This document shows, piece by piece, positions 6,773-11,872 of a stretch of 11,872 nt of DNA. Under the pieces are notes generated by a model. It was not told where the DNA came from, searched no databases, and worked only from the letters and a program-made list of their open reading frames with translations. The translations under genes and the position numbers were made by a program. The DNA is from JABRWC01 sp039961675 (lineage in GTDB: Bacteria; Planctomycetota; Phycisphaerae; UBA1845; Fen-1342), in assembly GCA_039961675.1 (NCBI GenBank), contig JABRWC010000170.1, positions 1 through 11,872 of the forward strand, written 5' to 3'. How positions within the stretch are numbered: position 1 is the stretch's first letter; each line of letters opens with the position of its first letter.

Positions 6773-8260
6773 ATGTCGCGCGCATCGGTCCGTCGCTGGC
6801 TGGTTGCGGCGCTCAGCGCCGCACTTGTGTTCACGACCGCGTGTCCGCCGCCGGCAGATTCGTCAGCGCAGCAGGGCGACGGAACGGCCACAGACGGCGC
6901 GTCCGGCGATGGCTCGGCCGTTGACGGATCCGGCGCCGACGGCGCGGCCGCGGACGGAACCAACGGCGGCGACGCCGGCGGCTCCGCTGCGCCGGCCGGT
7001 TTGCTCGAAGTCCCCGACCCGCGGTCCGGCGACAATCCGCGCTACGCGCTCGTCGCCGCCCCGACGCCGGAACCCGGGGGATCGACCGCGGACTCGCGGT
7101 TCGGCACGTCGCAGACGCGCGTGGTGGGCGGGGAGGGGCTGCGTCACGAGTACTCGCGCTTTGATCCGTTCAACCGCGACGGAACGCTGATTTTGCTGCT
7201 CGCCATCGCGGGCGAATGGCGCATCTATCGCACGCAATCTGTTCCGTACGATCGGGACGGCAGCCTGGTTCGCATCGTCGAGGTCGCCGAGCCGCGCTGG
7301 GACCCGGAGAACCCCGACGTTCTCTGGGGACTGCGCGCCTTCCAGGTTGTGCGGGCGAGCGCCGCGAGCGGCGAGATCACCGTGGTCAAGGACTTTGCGC
7401 TGGACGCGCAGATCGCCCCGATCCTGGCGGCGAACCCGGACTTGTACCGCATCACCACGCGCGAGGAAGGTGAGACCTCGCTCGACAAGCGTTTCTGGGC
7501 GTTCATGCTCCAAGGCTCAGCCGACGACTACCGGCCGCGCTACCTGTTCACCTGGGACCGCGAGGAAGACCGCGTCCTCGGCGTTTACGCGCTTTCGCTT
7601 GCAGAGTCGCGGATCGACTGGGTCGGCATGTCGCCGCTCGGCAACTGGGTCGTCGTCGGCGCGGACTGGGACAACGGCGGCGGCAAGAGCGGCATGCTGA
7701 TCGCCGACCGCGAGTTCGCGCAGTTCCGCCAGATCGACTACGACGCCGGACACTCCGACGTCGGCCTGGATTCCGCCGGAAACGAGGTCCTAGTGCTTCA
7801 AAGCAACCGCACGGACTCGCTCGACATGGTGGCGCTTGGCGCGGAGACGGTCCCGGTGGAAGCGGGGCAGAGCTATGCAGGAACCGGCCGCGTGCAGCTT
7901 GTGCGGCTGTTTTACGATTCGGCTTCGCCGCTCGGTCTGCGCAGCGGCGTGCACATTTCGTGCAATGCGCCGGGCTGGTGCGTGATCTCGACGTTCAGCG
8001 AGCCTGACGCGCCGGAGCAGAACTGGCTTGACCGGACGATCACGCTCGCGCGGCTCGACGCGGCCGCCCCGCGCGTCTTCTACGTGGCGAAGGTGCACGG
8101 CACCGCGGGCGCGTACTGGGAGGAGACGCAGGCGAGCCTCAGCGCCGACGGCGCGCGTGTGGTGTGGGCGACGAACTGGGGCCAGAACGTGGGCCAAGAT
8201 CGCGTCTGGCTCATGCAGACCAACCTGCCGACGGCGTGGATGGCCGCGTTTCAGGAGTGA
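6773..8260 (+). CDS. Probable lipoprotein with Gly/Asp-rich tether and beta-propeller-like domain
   Basis: Exported 495-residue protein of unknown function. The N-terminus MSRASVRRWL followed by a hydrophobic core and FTTAC (20-24) is a signal peptide with a likely lipidated Cys24, though Thr at -3 is not the usual lipobox residue. Residues about 33-72 are a low-complexity linker of DG-containing steps (GDGTATDGASGDGSAVDG and onward), a flexible tether from the membrane. From about 80 on there are repeated beta-rich blocks suggesting a propeller: YSRFDPFNRDGTLILLL, LSLAESRIDWVGMSPLGNWVVV, DVGLDSAGNEVLVL and SLSADGARVVWATNWG, which resemble TolB/PD40-type blades. Cys397 and Cys403 could form a disulfide. 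The start is fixed by GAGGGGG 7 nt before ATG 6773; the open frame reaches back to 6536 but through hairpin repeats. It converges on tatC and overlaps it by 10 nt. Confidence 0.82.
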   Translation: MSRASVRRWLVAALSAALVFTTACPPPADSSAQQGDGTATDGASGDGSAVDGSGADGAAADGTNGGDAGGSAAPAGLLEVPDPRSGDNPRYALVAAPTPEPGGSTADSRFGTSQTRVVGGEGLRHEYSRFDPFNRDGTLILLLAIAGEWRIYRTQSVPYDRDGSLVRIVEVAEPRWDPENPDVLWGLRAFQVVRASAASGEITVVKDFALDAQIAPILAANPDLYRITTREEGETSLDKRFWAFMLQGSADDYRPRYLFTWDREEDRVLGVYALSLAESRIDWVGMSPLGNWVVVGADWDNGGGKSGMLIADREFAQFRQIDYDAGHSDVGLDSAGNEVLVLQSNRTDSLDMVALGAETVPVEAGQSYAGTGRVQLVRLFYDSASPLGLRSGVHISCNAPGWCVISTFSEPDAPEQNWLDRTITLARLDAAAPRVFYVAKVHGTAGAYWEETQASLSADGARVVWATNWGQNVGQDRVWLMQTNLPTAWMAAFQE

Positions 8261-9285
8261 GGACTCGGCAGGCGCGCGCGCTCCGGACCGCGGCGGACCG
8301 GCTGCCGCCGCGCCAGGAGCAACCCAAGCTCGAACAGCAGGATCATCGGCCCCGAGAGCAGCAGGTGGCTGACAAGGTCCGGCGGCGCGATCGCCCCCGC
8401 GATCACCACGATGACGAGGATCACGACCCGGCGGTACTTGCGGAACGTCTCGACCTGCACCAGGCCGATCCGCACGAACATCACCACCACCACCGGCATC
8501 TGGAACGCCAGGCCGAACGCGATCGTCAGCATCAGCACGAAAGTCAGGTATTCGCCGATGCGGAAGTGCGTCGTCACCATCGGCCGGCGGTCGCCGGGCA
8601 TGAGCTGCACGCTGTAGACGCCCTCGGCGCCCTGGAGCTTGAGCTTGTTGTCGGTGCGGTTGAACCACAGCGTGCCGGGCGGCGGCTGCGCTGGGTCGGC
8701 GTCGTAGAACGCGACCGCCGGCTGCGACGCCGGCGGAGTTTCGAGGGCCGGCCGCGTACTGGGTTCGCCGAGGAACAGGCGCTCGATCGCCGTGGGCTGC
8801 GCGTCGGGCATCGGCAGCCAGGCGCTGAAACCCACCAGGAACTTCAGGCTGAGCAGCAGCACGAACGAGTACATGAACGCCACGCCTGCCAAGAACAGTC
8901 CAGCGCTGAGCGGGATGACGCGGTAGATCATGCGGCGTTCGTGCGGGAACAGGCCGGCCGCGACGAAGTTCCAGAGCTCGTAGATCACGTACGGCGAGGC
9001 GAGGATCAGCCCGGCGATGACGACGGTCTTGGCGTAGATGAGCAGCGCTTCGGCGGGCGCCGTCGCCAGGAATGTCTCGGGTTGCCCGTAGTGCCGCAGC
9101 GCGAGGACGACCGGGCGCGCGATCAGCTCCAGCAGGAACTTGGACGGCCAGATGCACAGCAGACACGCGGCGAGCAGAGCCAGAAGACTGCGCACGACGC
9201 AGCCGCGCAGCTCGTCCAGGTGTTCGCCGATCGTCATCCGGACCTGGTCCGGATGGTCGGGCGGCTTGCGGCGTGCCGGAGGCAT
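8251..9285 (-). CDS. tatC: Sec-independent (Tat) protein translocase subunit TatC with large periplasmic insertion
   Basis: Polytopic membrane protein that receives twin-arginine signal peptides and builds the Tat complex with TatA/B; 344 residues versus about 250 usually. Recognisable: the N-terminal MTIGEHLDELR (17-27) ahead of the first membrane helix (about 30-47), the FPHERR loop (113-118), the helix with FGLAFQMPVVVVMF (257-270), and RKYRRVVILVIVVIAGAIAPPD (282-303, split here by position), which corresponds to the conserved stretch usually ending TPPD. Between about 155 and 242, in a loop that should be periplasmic, is an extra soluble segment containing PGTLWFNRTDNKLKLQG. No tatA or tatB gene is nearby. 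The start is uncertain: ATG 9285 lacks a clear Shine-Dalgarno, and ATG 9237 begins right at the conserved block. Family is very secure. Confidence 0.95.
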   Translation of the reverse strand: MPPARRKPPDHPDQVRMTIGEHLDELRGCVVRSLLALLAACLLCIWPSKFLLELIARPVVLALRHYGQPETFLATAPAEALLIYAKTVVIAGLILASPYVIYELWNFVAAGLFPHERRMIYRVIPLSAGLFLAGVAFMYSFVLLLSLKFLVGFSAWLPMPDAQPTAIERLFLGEPSTRPALETPPASQPAVAFYDADPAQPPPGTLWFNRTDNKLKLQGAEGVYSVQLMPGDRRPMVTTHFRIGEYLTFVLMLTIAFGLAFQMPVVVVMFVRIGLVQVETFRKYRRVVILVIVVIAGAIAPPDLVSHLLLSGPMILLFELGLLLARRQPVRRGPERARLPSPHS

Positions 9286-9481
9286 GCCGGGATGATAGCG
9301 ACGGACGCCCGGCGCGCCGTCGCCGTGCGGCCGCAGCGGCGGCCGAAAAGCGCCAGCCGCATGCAGGCGCGTGACGGATTTGCGCCGCTTCAGCCAGCCG
9401 CGCTCCGGGCGTCCGAGTTCGAGTTACGCTCGTCTTCGGGCGCAAGTCAGCGCGAGTGGTGTTTGAACCGCTATTGGCGGA

Positions 9482-9523
9482 CCGGTCTCCTGACCGGGCA
9501 TTGCGTCGGACTCGGAGGTCCGG
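9482..9523. repeat. Paired stem-loops upstream of tatC
   Basis: CCGGTC, TCCT, GACCGG (9482-9497) and CGGAC, TCGGAG, GTCCG (9507-9522) are two adjacent hairpins separated by 9 bp with related arms, the style of REP-type elements. A third hairpin, CCCCC/GGGGG around GCGGA, is at 9559-9573. They sit in the 366-bp gene-free region 9286-9651, where I see no coding sequence apart from these and the repeat at 9596. Confidence 0.5.
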
Positions 9524-9595
9524 CGTTACGAAGTCACGATGGCCCAGTGAGACCGTTACCCCCGCGGAGGGGGGCAGTGCCTGAGATGGTCCTGG

Positions 9596-9655
9596 ATTCC
9601 CGCCTGCGCGGGAATGACGGAAAGGCGCGGGAATGACGGAAGGGCGCGGGGATGG
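9596..9655. repeat. Interspersed palindromic repeat with short 19-bp tandem tail
   Basis: Begins with the palindrome ATTCCCGCCTGCGCGGGAAT (9596-9615), the form of widely dispersed short repeats such as neisserial dRS3-like ATTCCC(N8)GGGAAT elements. GGAATGACGG recurs at 9611 and 9630, with a degenerate third copy at 9649 (period 19). The third copy supplies the ATG at 9652 used by the terminase-like gene. The core is shared with the tandem array at 2979-3075 (15 of 17 bases). Confidence 0.8.
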
Positions 9656-11298
9656 CGCGGCCGCACGGGAACCACGGGGCGAGCGTTCGTAATCCGGCGA
9701 TGGGGCGAGCGAGCAGGCAGCGTGTGAAACGCAGGGCGAAGAAAGCTCCGTTCAGCGGCTCGCCCGCATCCGAACGTCCCGACCTGCTGGCCTGGGCACA
9801 GCGTTTTCTCCCCGAGCACTTTTCCGACAAGCCGTGCGAGTTTCATCGTGAGCTGATGCACGACCTGTGTGATCCGCCGCGGCGGCTGCTGGCGCGCGTC
9901 GCTCCTCGCGGGCACGCCAAGAGCACGTGTGCCGCGCTCGCCCTGCCGCTGTGGTGCGTGTGCGAGCAGCGCCGCCGCAACATCGTCATCGTCACGCACG
10001 AGCTGTCGCTCTCGCGGCAGTTCGTCCGCGACATCCGGCACGAGCTGGAGACCAACGAGCGGGTCATCGACGCCTATGGTGAATTGCTGCGCGAGCCGGA
10101 AGCGCCGCGTCCGGCTCGTGGGCGTGCGCGGCGGACGGCGGGCATCGGCGCCGCCGGTCAGGCAATGCCGAGGCGCCGGACAAGCGCCGCGTCTCGCCGC
10201 GTGCGCCGCACGGATGCCGTGCTGCTCAGCGTGACGGGCGTCAGCGTGCAGGCCCGCAGCGTGGGCGGGAGCTTCCGGGGGCTGCGCGTCGGGGCGCAGC
10301 GGCCGGACCTGGTCATCTGCGACGACATTGAGAAGGACGCGCTGGTGGAATCACCGGAAGGCCGCCGGCGGCTGGAGCACTGGCTGCGGCGAGTGGTGAT
10401 GCCGGCGATGGCGCCGGACGGGCGATTGGTCGTGGTCGGGTCGATCCTGCACTACGACTCGCTCCTGGCAAACCTACGCGACCGGCGGCGTTTCCCGTGC
10501 TGGGATTACCGGGTCTACCGCGCGCTGGAAGCGGAACCCGACGAGGACGGGCGGTACCACCTCAAGGCGCTCTGGCCGGCGCGCTGGCCGGTGGTGCGGC
10601 TGGAAGAGGAGCGCGAGCGGGTCGGTACGCTGGCGTTCGAGCAGGAGTACCAGGCGAACCCCGTGGACGACTCGCTGCGCGTGTTCCGGTCCGAGTGGCT
10701 CAGGCGCTACGAGCCGGGCGAATTGGTTCCCGAGCGGCTGGCCACGCTCATGGCGGTCGATCCCGCGACCGGGGCCACCGGCGGCGACTATTTCGCGCTG
10801 TGGGTCGGCAGCATCGACACGCACACGGGCGTGATCTACACCCGCGAGCTGCGGATCGAGCGCATCGGCGTGATCGAGCAGATTCGCCGCATCCTCGAGG
10901 CGTTCGAGCGCTGGCGTCCGGTCAAGATCGGGATCGAGACCGTCGCGTACCAGGCCGCGCTCCAGCAGTTCCTCGACGAGCAGGGCCGGCGGACGCAGGC
11001 GTACCTGCCGATCGTGCCGATCCGCACGACGGGCAACAAGCGCGCCCGGATCGAGGGCTCGGCGCCGTTTTACGAAAACGGCACATTTCGGCTTCCAAAG
11101 GTGCTGGACCCCGAGATCGAGAGCCAGTTCCTGCATTTTCCCAAGGCGCGCCACGACGACGCTCCGGACGTATGTGCCATGGGCATCGAACTGGCGCGGA
11201 CGCTGCGCGCGGGGCGCGAGATCGAGATCCGGGTCGCCCGGCCGCAAAGCGCGGAGCGCCCGGGTCCGGTCGGCCCGGCCCGGGCGCGCGGGTGGTGA
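9652..11298 (+). CDS. Large terminase-like ATPase/nuclease (TerL family), solitary
   Basis: Phage-type DNA-packaging motor subunit: ATP-driven DNA translocation plus DNA cutting. 548 residues, a full-length size. The ATPase domain has a Walker A-like APRGHAKST (84-92), strand IVIVTHELSLSRQ (111-123), the segment GGSFRGLRVGAQRPDLVICDDIEKD (205-229) with Walker B DLVICDDIE, and coupling motif VVVGSIL (260-266). The C-terminal RNase H-like nuclease has MAVDPATG (Asp370), IGIETVAYQ (Glu429) and HDDAPDVCAMGIE (Asp502/503/506), so all acidic residues are present. Residues about 148-187 are an Arg/Ala-rich, low-complexity insertion. The start at 9652 lies in a repeat but has GGAAGG 8 nt upstream; ATG 9700 or GTG 9724 are alternatives because the first 30 residues are not conserved-looking. 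No portal, capsid or small terminase gene accompanies it. Family secure; packaging role here unproven. Confidence 0.88.
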   Translation: MARPHGNHGASVRNPAMGRASRQRVKRRAKKAPFSGSPASERPDLLAWAQRFLPEHFSDKPCEFHRELMHDLCDPPRRLLARVAPRGHAKSTCAALALPLWCVCEQRRRNIVIVTHELSLSRQFVRDIRHELETNERVIDAYGELLREPEAPRPARGRARRTAGIGAAGQAMPRRRTSAASRRVRRTDAVLLSVTGVSVQARSVGGSFRGLRVGAQRPDLVICDDIEKDALVESPEGRRRLEHWLRRVVMPAMAPDGRLVVVGSILHYDSLLANLRDRRRFPCWDYRVYRALEAEPDEDGRYHLKALWPARWPVVRLEEERERVGTLAFEQEYQANPVDDSLRVFRSEWLRRYEPGELVPERLATLMAVDPATGATGGDYFALWVGSIDTHTGVIYTRELRIERIGVIEQIRRILEAFERWRPVKIGIETVAYQAALQQFLDEQGRRTQAYLPIVPIRTTGNKRARIEGSAPFYENGTFRLPKVLDPEIESQFLHFPKARHDDAPDVCAMGIELARTLRAGREIEIRVARPQSAERPGPVGPARARGW

Positions 11299-11306
11299 CG
11301 GCGAAT

Positions 11307-11388
11307 GCGCATGCATGTTTGCACGCATGCGCGCAAGCATCGCTCCAGCCGAGCCCCGCGCGAAGCCCGCGCGCCCTGCGGGCGCGCG
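11307..11388. other. Two stem-loops downstream of the terminase-like gene
   Basis: GCGCATGC (11307-11314) pairs with GCATGCGC (11325-11332) across a 10-nt loop, starting 9 nt after the stop codon. CGCGCGCCC (11368-11376), loop TGC, pairs with GGGCGCGCG (11380-11388), a perfect 9-bp stem. Neither is followed by a T tract, so they are possible processing or Rho-dependent end structures rather than classic terminators. Nothing gene-like is seen between 11299 and 11657. Confidence 0.45.
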
Positions 11389-11600
11389 CGACCGGCCATT
11401 GCCCGGTCCCACACTTCCCTATCGGATGATCCCCGGCACATGCCGATGCGGCGCGCGGTGCGATTGACACGGGCGAGCGCGCATGCTCGATCCTGCTGGC
11501 CTTAGCCGATCCAAGGTCTTGCAACGGCGCAACGGGTGCCGATTGGCAAAGACCGACGCGTAGCGTGCCCGGAAAAACCGAAACCCGGGCCACTTCGTGG

Positions 11601-11627
11601 TTGACTCTTTTTTTTTTGAGTTAGACT
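11601..11627 (+). promoter_or_regulatory. Putative promoter with T10 tract in the spacer
   Basis: TTGACT (11601-11606, 5 of 6 to the -35 consensus) and TAGACT (11622-11627, 4 of 6) are 15 bp apart, and the spacer contains ten consecutive T residues (11608-11617). Transcription would start near 11634, 24 nt before the ATG at 11658. A small hairpin CCAC-TTC-GTGG (11590-11600) precedes the T tract, so a terminator reading for upstream transcripts is also possible. Confidence 0.4.
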
Positions 11628-11657
11628 GAAAAAAGGGCCTTCATTCGGAGTACCGTC

Positions 11658-11872
11658 ATGCTCACCCTTTCCGTCGTCGGACTCCTCGCTTCGCTGCCAC
11701 TGGTTCAAGACGGCTCGCTCCGCGGCTGCATAGACACGAGCCCATGTTACTGCCATCCGGACTCAGAGTCGCTCGAATTCTGCGAGGACGAGGTCTCGCA
11801 GAGCTGCACGAATATTCGTAACACTTCACCCGTCTGCAATATTTTTGAGCTTTTTTGCGATTTAGCCCTTGC
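11658..11872 (+). CDS. Exported cysteine-rich protein, 5' part only
   Basis: Not recognised as any known family. The open frame runs from ATG 11658 to the window end (71 full codons, no stop), preceded by GGAG 7 nt upstream. Residues 1-16 (MLTLSVVGLLASLPLV) are hydrophobic and look like a short signal peptide, though without the usual N-terminal positive charge. The mature part has seven cysteines at 24, 30, 32, 42, 50, 60 and 67, many Asp/Glu and Ser, and few Lys/Arg, which suggests a secreted disulfide-bonded or metal-binding protein. Codons such as ATA, TTA, AAT ATT and TTT contrast with the GC-rich usage of every gene upstream, hinting at acquired or weakly expressed DNA. A longer minus-strand frame covers the same bases but lacks protein-like features. 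Confidence 0.6.
   Translation, partial: MLTLSVVGLLASLPLVQDGSLRGCIDTSPCYCHPDSESLEFCEDEVSQSCTNIRNTSPVCNIFELFCDLAL

Noticed and set aside
8164..9636. 490-residue plus-strand open frame and 551-residue minus frame (7790-9445) around tatC
   Set aside because: Both are shadows; the charged, His/Arg/Gln-rich sequence is typical of the complement of a membrane-protein gene.
10474..11412. Minus (10474-11412) and plus (10497-11429) open frames over the terminase nuclease domain
   Set aside because: The terminase frame carries the Asp/Glu nuclease motifs; the others are Arg-rich shadows.
11601..11622. Rho-independent terminator formed by GACTC-T10-GAGT
   Set aside because: The stem is only 4-6 weak pairs and the T run is in the loop rather than after the stem; a promoter reading fits better, though a terminator using the CCAC-TTC-GTGG hairpin is not excluded.

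Overview
This is a GC-rich bacterial chromosome fragment, most likely from a Planctomycetota member (Phycisphaerae-like). The evidence is a periplasmic domain ending in the 'SN.R.HGG.GQN.L...G.V.W' block typical of planctomycetal H-X9-DG/DUF1559-type proteins, a TatC with a large extra periplasmic loop, thioredoxin-fold exported proteins in tandem, and a sigma factor/anti-sigma pair whose anti-sigma part is built onto a pseudopilin-like domain. The phylum call is inference from protein style, not from a marker gene.

Layout, left to right: (1) 1-948, minus strand, a GAF plus AAA+ sigma-54-dependent activator cut by the window edge, with a sigma-70-like promoter at 1055-1028. (2) 1209-2842, plus strand, an ECF sigma factor overlapping by 4 nt a membrane protein that looks like its anti-sigma regulator. 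(3) 2843-3101, a repeat island with a 20-bp-period array and a 35-bp tandem repeat. (4) 3102-3461, a small DUF6504-type protein. (5) 3551-4372, minus strand, an exported thioredoxin with CVWC and C-terminal helical repeats, divergent from (6) 4534-6529, an exported thioredoxin-like protein without CxxC, overlapping by 14 nt an L-threonine aldolase. (7) 6530-6772, an intergenic cluster of hairpins. (8) 6773-8260, a lipoprotein with a Gly/Asp-rich tether and a probable beta-propeller, convergent with and overlapping by 10 nt (9) 8251-9285, minus strand, tatC. (10) 9286-9651, an intergenic region with paired stem-loops and an interspersed repeat related to the one at 2979-3075. (11) 9652-11298, a large terminase-like ATPase/nuclease gene standing alone. 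(12) 11299-11657, hairpins followed by a T10-containing putative promoter. (13) 11658-11872, the start of an exported cysteine-rich protein, cut by the window edge, with more AT-rich codons than its neighbours.

Functionally the window is mostly housekeeping and envelope biology: two regulatory systems back to back, periplasmic redox or chaperone-like proteins, a surface lipoprotein and the Tat translocase. The parts that depart from the ordinary are the solitary terminase gene, the families of short palindromic repeats in four intergenic regions, the anti-sigma/pseudopilin fusion, the TatC insertion, and the cysteine-rich gene behind a homopolymer-bearing promoter. I see no tRNA, rRNA, CRISPR array, insertion sequence or complete prophage, and no gene cluster that clearly amounts to a new defence or biosynthetic system.
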